This document shows positions 28,235 to 36,022 of a stretch of DNA of 36,022 bases, in pieces (position 1 is the stretch's first letter; each line of letters opens with the position of its first letter). The stretch comes from Dehalococcoidales bacterium (GTDB taxonomy: Bacteria; Chloroflexota; Dehalococcoidia; Dehalococcoidales; UBA3254): assembly GCA_016926695.1 (NCBI GenBank), contig JAFGOB010000156.1:1-36022 (forward strand), given 5' to 3'. The position numbers were made by a program, and so were the translations under genes. The notes below the pieces were generated by a model. The model was not told the origin of the DNA. It saw only the letters and a list, made by a program, of their open reading frames with translations, and made no database searches.

Positions 28235-30619
28235 CTAAAGCTCTTTTTCTTCCTCTTCCGGTTGTTCGTCGTCATCGCCTTCTTCTCCGCCCGTTTCTTC
28301 TTCAAGCTGCTCCATGAGGCGTGCCGCGCGGGGGAAGCCAATACGCAGGTGTCTCTGGAGAAATGAGGCGGAAATATGTTTGTGTGAATCCAGTAGTTTA
28401 CGGGCTTCTTCCAGAAGCGGGTCCGGCGGTTCCTGCAACAGTTGAGATGACTGTGCTTCAACCATATCTTCCATCTTGAGCTGCGTGGCCTCTTCCTTCT
28501 TCTGGTTATTCCAGAAATAGACCAGTCTTTCAGTTTCGGGGTCTGAGACAAAGCAGCCCTGTAAACGCTTTGGTTTGGCAGCCTCGGTGGGCATATACAG
28601 CATATCGCCTTTACCCAGAAGCTTTTCCGCTCCTCCGCTATCGAGGATAGTGCGTGAATCGACCTGTGATGTGACTGCAAAGCTGATGCGGGTGGGGAAA
28701 TTGGCCTTGATGAGGCCTGTTACCACATCAACCGAAGGGCGCTGGGTAGCCACGATAAGGTGAATCCCCACGGCGCGGGCAAGCTGTGCCAGACGGCAGA
28801 GGGTGTGCTCCACTTCTTCCCCAGAAGTCATCATCATTAAATCTGCCAGCTCATCTATTATCAGCACCAGGAAGGGCATTTTCTCGGAGGGTTTAGATTT
28901 GTTATAGGCTTCGATATTGCGATATTTGGCCGCAGCCAGTATATGATAACGTTTGTCCATCTCCTGGGCCAGCCAGCGCAGGGACACAAGGGCCTTGTTA
29001 TTATCTACAATAACGGGTGTAGCCAGATGCGGAAGGCTGTTATACGAGGTCAATTCAACACGTTTGGGGTCTATCATGATAAACCGGACGTCCGCGGGGG
29101 TGCAGTGAAGAAGAAAACAGCAAACAATAGAATGTATGCAGACGGTTTTACCGGAACCGGTAGCTCCGGCTATCAAAAGATGGGGCATCTTGGTGAGGTC
29201 GCCTACCACCGATTCGCCGCCGGCGCCTTTGCCCAGAGCTACGCTTAATTTGGTCCTGGCGAGCATTTTCTGAAATACGTTAGACTCCACTACATTTCGC
29301 AGGCTGACTGTTCCGATGGTGGTATTAGGCACCTCGATTCCGACCACGGATTTGCCCGGTACCGGGGCTTCCAGGCGGATGCTGGGAGCAGCCAGGGCAA
29401 GCGCCAGGTCGTTTGAGAGAGAGGTAATACGGTCTACCTTGACGCGGGTCTTGGAGACTTCCTCAATTTTTACCTGGGTGTCACCGTTCTTGTTTTTTTC
29501 TTTTATCTCTTTAAGCTTTCTGTCCCAGCCAGGCTCCACACCGAACTGGGTAACAGTAGGTCCGACATTGATTTGTACCACCTTGCATTCAACTCCATAG
29601 CTGGCAAGTGCGTCTTCGATCAGCTTGGCCTTTTTCATGTTGTCGGCCTGGCTGAACTCCATTTCAGGTACATTGTCCAGGATTTCAATTGGGGGCAGCT
29701 TCCAGCCATCGGCTGTTTTTACATCGTCCGTCTCGCCATATTTTTTCCAGACCTCCTGGGCAACCTGTTTAAGGTCTTTGTCATCGGCCGTGGCTGCTGC
29801 TTCACCTGTTTTGGGATTCGCTGCCGCTGTTGCTGCTTCTCCGGAGGTTTTAGCGGGTGTCCCGTCTGTGATCACGGGGGCAGCGGGTTCATTATTCTCG
29901 GATGGCTTTATATCAGGGTGAATGCGGTTCCAGAGCCAGCCTTTTGAACCTTCCGCTGGTGCCGGAGCGGGTTTTTTAGGTTCGGACTTATACCTGGGGT
30001 AGGTCGTGGTTTTAAGGTCGTCCGCCTGACCTCCATGCCTGACTGTAAGGTTTGAAGCGGACGAAGGCTGTGGCATTGGAAAAGCATCCGGTCCGTGTTC
30101 CCTGCGGAATCTTCCGGCAATCCAGGAGAATATCATGGCAACAGCCCGTGCGAAGTCCTTTGGCAGCACAAAGAAAATCCCGGCTATTACCAGGCACAGA
30201 ACAATTAAAACGCGCACGCCTGCCATAATATTCTCAGGTTGTCCTACGATGCTGAGGCCAATAATGCCGCCTAGACTGTAGCTTTCAAGCAGCCCTGACC
30301 CCGGGAAAAAGGCCAGTATCCCCCATACCGCCGCCAGTATAATGCACATACCGACCCACCTGTTCCAGTATCTCAGAAGTGAAGAGGGTTTTATAAGGGC
30401 GACTTCCAGCAGGACTACTATTGCCAGTAATAACAGCATTATCCCCCAGCCGAAAACCTGGAAGACGCTGGTTGCCGCAATACTGACCCAGGATGTGATG
30501 TTCGACCACTGCCAGTAAACAACCCCGATGATCATCAGAAACACGAGTATTCGGGTTACGAAAAACAGCAGCAACCTTTTCCACCAGGGTCTTGTATTAT
30601 GTAACTTGGATTTTTTCAT
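28235..30619 (-). CDS. ftsK: DNA translocase FtsK/SpoIIIE
   Basis: 794 residues. Pumps chromosomal DNA toward the division septum and supports dimer resolution. Four N-terminal membrane helices (about residues 10-165) anchor it; a Pro/Ala/Lys-rich linker (about 185-290) follows. The alpha domain begins 'KKAKLIEDALASYGVECKVVQINVGPTVTQF', and the RecA-like motor has Walker A GATGSGKT (about 483) and Walker B 'LVLIIDELADLMMM' (about 586). The C-terminal winged-helix gamma domain, which reads KOPS-like polarity sequences, is 'LLDSHKHISASFLQRHLRIGFPRAARLMEQLEEE', ending in an acidic tail. The ATG has no clear Shine-Dalgarno and lies 11 bases after a -10 box, suggesting a near-leaderless message. 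Confidence 0.95.
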   Translation of the reverse strand: MKKSKLHNTRPWWKRLLLFFVTRILVFLMIIGVVYWQWSNITSWVSIAATSVFQVFGWGIMLLLLAIVVLLEVALIKPSSLLRYWNRWVGMCIILAAVWGILAFFPGSGLLESYSLGGIIGLSIVGQPENIMAGVRVLIVLCLVIAGIFFVLPKDFARAVAMIFSWIAGRFRREHGPDAFPMPQPSSASNLTVRHGGQADDLKTTTYPRYKSEPKKPAPAPAEGSKGWLWNRIHPDIKPSENNEPAAPVITDGTPAKTSGEAATAAANPKTGEAAATADDKDLKQVAQEVWKKYGETDDVKTADGWKLPPIEILDNVPEMEFSQADNMKKAKLIEDALASYGVECKVVQINVGPTVTQFGVEPGWDRKLKEIKEKNKNGDTQVKIEEVSKTRVKVDRITSLSNDLALALAAPSIRLEAPVPGKSVVGIEVPNTTIGTVSLRNVVESNVFQKMLARTKLSVALGKGAGGESVVGDLTKMPHLLIAGATGSGKTVCIHSIVCCFLLHCTPADVRFIMIDPKRVELTSYNSLPHLATPVIVDNNKALVSLRWLAQEMDKRYHILAAAKYRNIEAYNKSKPSEKMPFLVLIIDELADLMMMTSGEEVEHTLCRLAQLARAVGIHLIVATQRPSVDVVTGLIKANFPTRISFAVTSQVDSRTILDSGGAEKLLGKGDMLYMPTEAAKPKRLQGCFVSDPETERLVYFWNNQKKEEATQLKMEDMVEAQSSQLLQEPPDPLLEEARKLLDSHKHISASFLQRHLRIGFPRAARLMEQLEEETGGEEGDDDEQPEEEEKEL

Positions 30620-30630
30620 CTTTCGCTAAA

Positions 30631-30659
30631 ATCATATACCTAGACAGCGCTACATTCAA
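30631..30659 (-). promoter_or_regulatory. Promoter of ftsK
   Basis: On the minus strand TTGAAT (plus 30654-30659), 17 bases, TATGAT (plus 30631-30636). The box ends 11 bases before the ATG at 30619, leaving a leader of about five bases. Confidence 0.65.
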
Positions 30660-30662
30660 GAG

Positions 30663-30693
30663 GGTGAATAGGCGTAGACCGTTCACCAGTGAA
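30663..30693. promoter_or_regulatory. Possible operator between ftsK and the B12-binding gene
   Basis: GGTGAA (30663-30668) and TTCACC (30682-30687) are inverted, and the second is also half of the perfect palindrome TTCAC-CA-GTGAA (30682-30693). The three GTGAA half-sites sit just upstream of the ftsK -35 and about 55 bases before the divergent B12-binding gene promoter. Confidence 0.4.
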
Positions 30694-30744
30694 ACAACAA
30701 TACAGGTGAGGTCCCGCTACCGGAATATACCAAAAAAGAAAAAT

Positions 30745-30753
30745 TGGTATATA
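30745..30753 (+). promoter_or_regulatory. Extended -10 of the B12-binding/ABC operon
   Basis: TGG followed by TATATA (30748-30753) lies ten bases before the ATG at 30764. No -35 consensus is found at normal spacing and there is no Shine-Dalgarno, so the message is probably leaderless. Confidence 0.5.
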
Positions 30754-30763
30754 TTATATAATT

Positions 30764-31420
30764 ATGCACAAGTTTTATCGGGAATTTAGCGGTATGCTTG
30801 ACCGGCTGGACAGGGAGCAGTGCGTCAGTTTCATCACCGGAAAGCTGGCCGGTCATGAGATCGACATCGTAGAGCTCTACCAGGAAATATTGACTCCTGC
30901 CCAGTATGAAGATTTATGTAAAGACGGCCACGCTAACGACTGCATATGGCAGGAACACGTAAGGACTTCTATTATCCGCACTATTATCGAATGCTGCTAT
31001 CCGTACGTATTGAAAGAAAGGGACCACAAATATGTGTCCACCCTTAAAAGCAAGGTGTTTGTGGTCTGTCCGACGGAAGAGCTGCATGAAATCGGCGCAC
31101 GCATGATTGCTGATTATTTCACCTTGTGCGGCTATAACGTTTTGTTTATAGGAGCAAATACTCCTCAAAAGGATATTCTGCATGGAATAAAATATTTCAG
31201 TCCTGAATTCGTGGCTATAAGCATTACCAACTACTATAATCTCATGGCAGCCAGAAACACGGTTCAAAGAATAACCGGGCTAAAAGGCGTGATCCCTTTT
31301 AAAGTGATCCTGGGCGGTCAGGCCTGCCGCAATAACCCGGCTGCCTGCGGTCAGATGGGTGCTGATATGATCCTGGATACCTTCGATGACATCAGATCAT
31401 TAGCCGGGAGGCAGGAATAA
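30764..31420 (+). CDS. B12-binding protein without a DNA-binding domain (CarH/MtaC-like module)
   Basis: 218 residues in two parts. Residues 5-85 form a helical cap like the bundle that covers cobalamin's upper face; an EH pair (64-65) is where such bundles have their EH motif, though the usual tryptophan before it is absent. Residues 95-215 form a Rossmann-like B12-binding domain with 'TEELHEIGARMIADYF' (H108 as the probable lower axial ligand), 'FIGANTP' and 'VILGGQA'. There is no MerR-type HTH in front and no enzyme domain behind. It could be a corrinoid carrier or a B12/light sensor acting through a partner. Its stop overlaps the next ATG by one base, tying it to an ABC transporter. ATG has no ribosome binding site. 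Confidence 0.85.
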   Translation: MHKFYREFSGMLDRLDREQCVSFITGKLAGHEIDIVELYQEILTPAQYEDLCKDGHANDCIWQEHVRTSIIRTIIECCYPYVLKERDHKYVSTLKSKVFVVCPTEELHEIGARMIADYFTLCGYNVLFIGANTPQKDILHGIKYFSPEFVAISITNYYNLMAARNTVQRITGLKGVIPFKVILGGQACRNNPAACGQMGADMILDTFDDIRSLAGRQE

Positions 31421-32574
31421 TGCTTTCGTTAAGGCTGGCGGTACGCTTTCTGAAATCAGGGAGGGGGCAGACGGTACTGATTATCACCGGTATAGGAATT
31501 GCCATCGCAGCGCAGATATTCATAGGGCTGCTGATAACCAGCCTTCAGAAAACGCTGATAGACCGTACAGCCGGCAACCGGCCTCAGATTACCATCACTT
31601 CGAAAAGCGGGAATATCAGCCCGGCGGAATTACAGGCAATTCGTAAAAAAGCGGCGGATGACCCGTCTATAAGAACGGTTTCAGTATCCGTAAGCGGCAC
31701 GGCTTTTATTGAGAAAGAGTCCGGGGCAGCCCCGGTATTGCTGCGCGGACTGGATGATATGGCTTTCGATTCTATATACAATATCGATGAAAAAATACTA
31801 CAGGGCGGCTGGGACAGCTCCGGCGAGGGTATCCTGATAGGCAAGGAACTGAGAGATGATCTCGATTTGAAAGAGGGTGATGCCCTCAATATCCAGACGC
31901 CGCAGGGGAAATCAGCCTTATTTAGTATTTCCGGTATCTACGATCTCGGCATAGCGGATGTAAACAGGTCGTGGATAATAACCGGCGTTCCCGCCGCCAG
32001 CCGGTTTTTCGGACTGGGAGAAGAACTAACCGCAGTGGAAATAGCGGTTGTGGACCTGTTTCAGGCGGATGTTGCAGCGAACAATTTAAGATCCGGTCTG
32101 GGAGATGAAAACCTGAAAATCATTGACTGGAAAGCACAGAATGAACAGTTATTAAGCGGACTGGAGGGGCAGAGTATTTCCAGCCTGATGATACAGGTAT
32201 TTATCCTCGTATCCGTGGTTATTGCCATTGCCAGCATACTGGCAATTACTGTTTTCCAGAAGTCCCGGCAGATAGGTATACTTAAGGCTATGGGTATCAA
32301 AGACCGGGAGGCCAGCCTTGTATTTATCTACGAGGGACTGATTATCGGGCTGTTCGGCTCGGTTGCAGGAGTCCTGATCGGCATCGGGCTAATCTACGGT
32401 TTTGCCGCCGGTACTGCCAGGCCGGGCGAAGCCGCGCTGATAGACCTCTATATTGACTACAAGTTCATCATAATCTCCTGGGCTATAGCCGTCCTGGCCG
32501 CTATACTGGCTGCTTTGATACCTGCCAGGCGTTCATTGAGGCTTAATCCCATAGAAGTCATCCGGGAGGGCTGA
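31420..32574 (+). CDS. ABC transporter permease, FtsX/MacB-LolC type
   Basis: 384 residues. One N-terminal transmembrane helix (about 16-40), a large extracytoplasmic MacB-like domain (about 45-265) and three C-terminal helices containing the FtsX block. 'QKSRQIGILKAMGIKDREASLVFIYEGLIIGLFGSVAGVLIG' is the coupling-helix region, and 'IPARRSLRLNPIEVIREG' is the standard ending. Members of this class do not carry small solutes through a channel; they transmit mechanical force across the membrane, for example for lipoprotein release or drug and peptide extrusion. GGGAGG precedes the ATG, which overlaps the previous stop. Function here is unknown; no membrane-fusion partner gene is adjacent. Confidence 0.9.
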   Translation: MLSLRLAVRFLKSGRGQTVLIITGIGIAIAAQIFIGLLITSLQKTLIDRTAGNRPQITITSKSGNISPAELQAIRKKAADDPSIRTVSVSVSGTAFIEKESGAAPVLLRGLDDMAFDSIYNIDEKILQGGWDSSGEGILIGKELRDDLDLKEGDALNIQTPQGKSALFSISGIYDLGIADVNRSWIITGVPAASRFFGLGEELTAVEIAVVDLFQADVAANNLRSGLGDENLKIIDWKAQNEQLLSGLEGQSISSLMIQVFILVSVVIAIASILAITVFQKSRQIGILKAMGIKDREASLVFIYEGLIIGLFGSVAGVLIGIGLIYGFAAGTARPGEAALIDLYIDYKFIIISWAIAVLAAILAALIPARRSLRLNPIEVIREG

Positions 32575-32575
32575 A

Positions 32576-33262
32576 ATGAGTGACATTATCGAGCTTAAAA
32601 ATATCGACAAGATCTATCCCGGAACTCCGCCGGTACAGGTACTGTACGATATAAACCTGAGTTTTGAGGCGGGCTCCTTCAGCTCAATCGTCGGACAGTC
32701 AGGGAGCGGAAAGACGACGCTGCTGAATATTATGGGAACACTGGACCAGCCCACGCACGGATCGGTAACGATAAATGACAGGCGAACGGATACGATGTCC
32801 AAGGACCAGGTAGCTGAACTGAGAAATGAGGTTATCGGTTTTGTTTTCCAGTTCCATTTTCTGCTGCCAGAGTTTACCGCGCTGGAAAACGTCCTGATGC
32901 CTGCCTGGATAAGCAAAGGGAAGACTACCGGGGAGATGTTAAAAAGAGCGGATGAGCTATTCGATCTGGCCGGCATAGCAAAGGTCAAAAATAACCTGGC
33001 GACGCGTATGTCCGGCGGTCAGCAGCAGCGTACTTCCATTATAAGAGCACTGATGAACAACCCCCGGCTGATACTGGCTGACGAACCCAGCGGCAACCTG
33101 GATACCCTCAACACGGAATCCATTTACAGGACTTTCCGCGATGTCAACCGGGAACTGGGGACGACCTTTATCATAGTAACCCATGACAGGCGGATAGCGG
33201 AACAGACAGACCGAATAGTGGAAATCCGCGACGGGCGTATTATCATGGATATAAAAAGCTGA
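32576..33262 (+). CDS. ABC transporter ATPase, MacB/LolD type
   Basis: 228 residues, the ATPase for the preceding permease, starting one base after its stop. Walker A is GQSGSGKTT (about 40-48), Q-loop 'FVFQFHFLLPEFTALENV', signature MSGGQQQR (about 144-151), Walker B 'LILADEPSGNLDT' and switch histidine 'IIVTHDRRIA'. The 'SGNLDT' D-loop and 'HFLLPEFTALENV' are hallmarks of the LolD/MacB/FtsE group. All catalytic residues are intact. It ends the three-gene operon, convergent with the RNase J gene 11 bases on. Confidence 0.94.
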   Translation: MSDIIELKNIDKIYPGTPPVQVLYDINLSFEAGSFSSIVGQSGSGKTTLLNIMGTLDQPTHGSVTINDRRTDTMSKDQVAELRNEVIGFVFQFHFLLPEFTALENVLMPAWISKGKTTGEMLKRADELFDLAGIAKVKNNLATRMSGGQQQRTSIIRALMNNPRLILADEPSGNLDTLNTESIYRTFRDVNRELGTTFIIVTHDRRIAEQTDRIVEIRDGRIIMDIKS

Positions 33263-33273
33263 TTGCGGTCGGC

Positions 33274-34938
33274 TTAAACACTAACTAGGACGGGGATGAT
33301 AATAGGACGCCGCCGGGTCTTTTCGTAGTAGAAATTGCTGAGAAGTTCCTTGACTTTGTTGGTAACCGATCCGGTGTCGTTCAACTGGTTTTTATGGTTA
33401 AGGGCTTGGGCCAGGAAATCACGGCTTTGCTCTATCATAGCCTTTGCCTCGCGTGTGTCTACAAATCCCCTGGATACGATATCCGGGCGGCCTACCAGGT
33501 GACCGCTTTCCTTATTGACCGCGATAACCACAACCGCAATGCCGTCCCTGGAAAGCATCCTTCTATCGTGAAGCACTACGTCACCCACATCGCCGACGCT
33601 CAAACCATCCACGTAAACGTGTTCGGCTTGAATTTTCCCCGCTATCCTGGCTGATTGGTTACTCAGCTCCAGGATATTCCCGTCTTCAAGTACAAAACAA
33701 TTGGTCCTGGGTATTCCTACCGTTTCGGCCAACTTGGCATGCAGGCTGAGGTGACGGTATTCGCCGTGTACCGGCATGAAGTACTTGGGTTTCACCAGAT
33801 TCAGAAGCAGTTTCAGCTCTTCCTGGCTGGCATGACCGTGGACGTGTACCTGCGACAGTTTATCGTACATCACCTGTGCGCCGCGTTTAAATAAGTTATC
33901 CAGTGTCCTGTTTACCAGGGCTTCATTGCCGGGGATCGGGGTAGCGGACAGCACCACGGTATCTCCCCGCTGAACATGTACCTGGCTGTGGTCCTGGTTA
34001 GCCATGCGCACAAGGGCGGAGGTGGGTTCGCCCTGGCTGCCTGTAGTAATGAAAACGATCTTGTTGGGAGGCAAGTTGCGTGCCTCTTCAAGTTTGCATA
34101 TCACGCCGGGGGGAGCGTTCAAATAGCCCAGTTCAATAGCCATTTTAGAGGAATCATTCATGCTTCGCCCGACGATAAATACCTTGCGCTGGTATTTGGA
34201 AGCTGCATCTATGACCTGCTGTACACGGGCGATAAGAGAAGAAAAGGTGGTGACTATTACGCGCCCGGGAGCATTGGACATGATCCGGTCCAGGGCCTCA
34301 CCTACCACTCGCTCTGAAGGAGTATACCCCGGTAACTCGGCATAGGTTGAATCAGCCAGAAGCAACAGGACACCCTGTGTTCCAAGCTGCGCCAGACGGG
34401 ACAAGTCCGTCGGCTGGGCATCGACGGGGGTGTAATCAAGTTTGAAATCCCCACTGTGTACAACAATACCCAGCGGTGTATATATGATAATACCTACGGA
34501 GTCAGGGATACTATGGCATACATGAAAAAACTCGAATTTGAATTTGCCGAGGGGCACCTGCGTGCCTGTGGCTATGGTCTTTTGTCTTGAACCCCCCGCT
34601 AATTTCCCTTCTTTCAGCTTGATGGAAATCAGCCCCTGGGTTAGCTTGGTGGCAAAGATGGGAATATCACCCAGTTCACGGAGCACATAAGGTATCGCTC
34701 CGATGTGGTCTTCGTGACCGTGAGTGACTATAAGCCCTCTTATTTTTTTCTTTCTTTCAATAAGGTAGGATATATCCGGAATAACCAGGTCTATCCCTAA
34801 CATATCTTCACCGGGGAACATCAGGCCGGCATCAATAATGATGATGTCGTTTTCATACTCCATCACCATCATGTTTTTACCGATTTCACTCAGTCCGCCC
34901 AGCGGGATAATTCTTAATCTGGATTTTGTCATATTCAC
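33274..34938 (-). CDS. rnj: Ribonuclease J
   Basis: 554 residues, a metallo-beta-lactamase/beta-CASP nuclease with 5'-3' exo- and endonuclease activity in mRNA decay and rRNA processing. The zinc motif HGHEDH is at 73-78, 'HSGDF' and 'PVHGEYRHL' supply further ligands, and the beta-CASP part has 'GRSMNDSSKMAIELGYL' and 'TGSQGEPTSALVRMA'. The C-terminus ends 'KTRRRPIIIPVLVSV', as in Bacillus RNase J1. GTG 34938 abuts the udg stop codon; ATG 34932, two codons in, is an alternative with AGGTG just before it. It is the second gene of the udg-rnj operon. Confidence 0.95.
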   Translation of the reverse strand: MNMTKSRLRIIPLGGLSEIGKNMMVMEYENDIIIIDAGLMFPGEDMLGIDLVIPDISYLIERKKKIRGLIVTHGHEDHIGAIPYVLRELGDIPIFATKLTQGLISIKLKEGKLAGGSRQKTIATGTQVPLGKFKFEFFHVCHSIPDSVGIIIYTPLGIVVHSGDFKLDYTPVDAQPTDLSRLAQLGTQGVLLLLADSTYAELPGYTPSERVVGEALDRIMSNAPGRVIVTTFSSLIARVQQVIDAASKYQRKVFIVGRSMNDSSKMAIELGYLNAPPGVICKLEEARNLPPNKIVFITTGSQGEPTSALVRMANQDHSQVHVQRGDTVVLSATPIPGNEALVNRTLDNLFKRGAQVMYDKLSQVHVHGHASQEELKLLLNLVKPKYFMPVHGEYRHLSLHAKLAETVGIPRTNCFVLEDGNILELSNQSARIAGKIQAEHVYVDGLSVGDVGDVVLHDRRMLSRDGIAVVVIAVNKESGHLVGRPDIVSRGFVDTREAKAMIEQSRDFLAQALNHKNQLNDTGSVTNKVKELLSNFYYEKTRRRPIIIPVLVSV

Positions 34939-35541
34939 CTAAAACATGCTGAGCTGCTGAGGTTTCTCCTGTATTTCGACTTTGGGCTCTTTTTTCATTT
35001 CGTCTAATAAGGCTGGAAGCTTCAACATGTCCTGCTCAATTTGATAGCGAAGGCTTTGCTGATGTAGAGCTGCGGCGGGATGGTACATGGCGAAATACAG
35101 GATACCATCGCGTTTTTCAGCGGTACCGTGTATTTTGCTGATGGTCTTGTTCGGAAAATATCGGGCCATGGAATGGCGTCCGAGGGTTACTATTATTTTG
35201 GGTATTATTATCTCCAACTGGCGGTCTAACCATACACTACAGGCGGATATTTCATTCGGCAGCGGATCGCGGTTATTGGGAGGGCGATGTTTTACGATAT
35301 TGCAGATGTATACCTGGTTTCTCTTCATGCCAATAGAGTCAAAAAGCCTGTCCAGGAACTGCCCTGCTGCGCCTACAAACGGCCGTCCCTGCTGGTCTTC
35401 GTTCCAGCCGGGTCCTTCTCCGATAAACACTATTTCAGCATTTTCGGGACCTTCTCCGGGGACAGCCTGGGTGGCACATTTATACAGGTCACAACGTCTG
35501 CAAACCGCAACATCTTTATAAAGATCGTCTAATGCTGACAT
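34939..35541 (-). CDS. Uracil-DNA glycosylase, family 4 (4Fe-4S)
   Basis: 200 residues. Removes uracil from DNA to start base excision repair. The active-site block GEGPGWNEDQQGRPFVG (41-57) and 'MYHPAA' (the second catalytic region) are characteristic of family 4. The iron-sulfur cysteines are C14, C17, C80 and C101. C22 is an extra cysteine close by. Length is the usual 190-220. Translation starts at ATG 35541 without a Shine-Dalgarno; a promoter of good quality lies 40-68 bases upstream. Its stop codon touches the RNase J start, so the two are co-transcribed. Confidence 0.93.
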   Translation of the reverse strand: MSALDDLYKDVAVCRRCDLYKCATQAVPGEGPENAEIVFIGEGPGWNEDQQGRPFVGAAGQFLDRLFDSIGMKRNQVYICNIVKHRPPNNRDPLPNEISACSVWLDRQLEIIIPKIIVTLGRHSMARYFPNKTISKIHGTAEKRDGILYFAMYHPAAALHQQSLRYQIEQDMLKLPALLDEMKKEPKVEIQEKPQQLSMF

Positions 35542-35580
35542 ATAAGATTACTATCCAGTGTTTCTCAGTTGCCTTTGTGT

Positions 35581-35609
35581 ATGATAGCATGCGGAATATG
35601 TCAAGTCAA
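35581..35609 (-). promoter_or_regulatory. Promoter of the udg-rnj operon
   Basis: On the minus strand TTGACT (plus 35604-35609), 17 bases, TATCAT (plus 35581-35586). The leader to the udg ATG is about 33 bases and contains no Shine-Dalgarno. Confidence 0.7.
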
Positions 35610-35676
35610 TTCTTTTTGCCGATAACAGTACGATAATTATGCCGGATTTATATTTATAAGAGTGCTAGAGTGAAGT

Positions 35677-35883
35677 CCGGCAGGTAAGCAGCTCCGGGGA
35701 AAACAAAAGAGACGGAGCTTGGCAAAGGCTGCCGGTTGGAATATACTATGGCTAAGTCCATCGGAGTATCCATACCGATACAATCACGGATAAATTAGCA
35801 TAAAAAATATGCCGGAGGGGTAATTTGCACCTCCACGCTAACCTGGAATTCCGTACCAGGCAGTCAAAGTGTGAAGTGACTGC
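35677..35883. ncRNA. Hairpin-rich gene-free region, candidate structured RNA
   Basis: The last 480 bases hold no supportable gene. CCGGCAG/CTGCCGG (35677-35683 with 35729-35735) encloses AGCTCCG/CGGAGCT (35690-35696 with 35713-35719). Next comes ATGG/CCAT (35748-35751 with 35758-35761). Then three hairpins in a row follow: GGAGG/CCTCC (35814-35834), CCTGG/CCAGG (35842-35860) and GCAGTCA/TGACTGC (35860-35883). I could not match it to a known riboswitch or RNA class, and the strand is undetermined. The final bases include a lone TATAAT (35993-35998) with no good -35. Confidence 0.4.
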
Positions 35884-36022
35884 ATTCTTCAAAACACGAC
35901 CGGAATCCTGCAAAGGCCAATTTTTATATAAATACATCAGACTTGTCCAAAATAAAATTTAATCAAAAGGAGTAAACAGAGACTCCAAGAAGTATAATTA
36001 TTGAAAGTGTCACCAATCAAAA

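Noticed and set aside
35677..35775. Cobalamin or cyclic-di-GMP riboswitch at the right end
   Set aside because: Short bits such as GCAAAGGC look suggestive, but the B12 box and the c-di-GMP core are absent.

Overview
The window looks like a stretch of bacterial chromosome from a Chloroflexota lineage, most likely class Dehalococcoidia. That placement is an inference from several things: the fakA-like/degV/recG cluster divergent from a four-cysteine ribosomal protein L28, the linear arg cluster, an MnmE-free house-keeping context with RNase J and a family 4 uracil-DNA glycosylase, a B12-binding sensor protein, and moderate GC. No 16S gene is present to confirm it. Most of the window is coding; there is no prophage, IS element or CRISPR array.

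Left end (1-2660): a Phd/YefM-RelE type toxin-antitoxin pair with a clear promoter, a palindrome-rich non-coding patch, a CCA-encoding tRNA-Val(CAC) on the minus strand, a possible structured RNA, a small zinc-ribbon protein and a 237-residue protein I do not recognise. From 2414 to 7787, on the minus strand, lie fakA-like (DAK2) - degV - recG - glutaredoxin. These are divergent from rpmB (7959-8144), which meets argH at a shared bidirectional terminator.

Arginine region (8189-15287, minus strand): argJ, then argB-argD-(membrane alpha/beta-hydrolase-like unknown)-argG-argH. argJ looks leaderless and argB has its own strong promoter. argC and argF are not in the window; the unknown hydrolase-like gene occupies the place where argF commonly sits. 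ArgJ implies the cyclic acetyl-ornithine pathway.

Efflux regions: marR plus two subunits of an asymmetric heterodimeric ABC exporter (15604-20300), and marR plus a MATE pump plus a DHA2-type MFS pump (23762-27106). The two marR control regions share a TTATAAAC half-site. Between them are a zinc-dependent cyclase-family hydrolase and a second-type EF-G paralogue with an altered switch II.

Right end: an NTF2/SnoaL-like protein with a possible Trp-rich micro-protein in front, the DNA translocase FtsK, then divergently an operon of a B12-binding protein that has no DNA-binding domain followed by a MacB/LolCD-type ABC permease and ATPase. After that, on the minus strand, comes a udg-rnj operon. 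The last 480 bases hold no gene but contain a dense run of hairpins.

Recurring regulatory themes are a TGG-extended -10 element (TGGTATAWT) and several genes with no Shine-Dalgarno whose ATG lies only 10-11 bases after the -10 box. The parts most worth a second look are the B12-sensor/ABC operon, the gene in the argF slot, the candidate structured RNAs and the palindrome cluster beside tRNA-Val.
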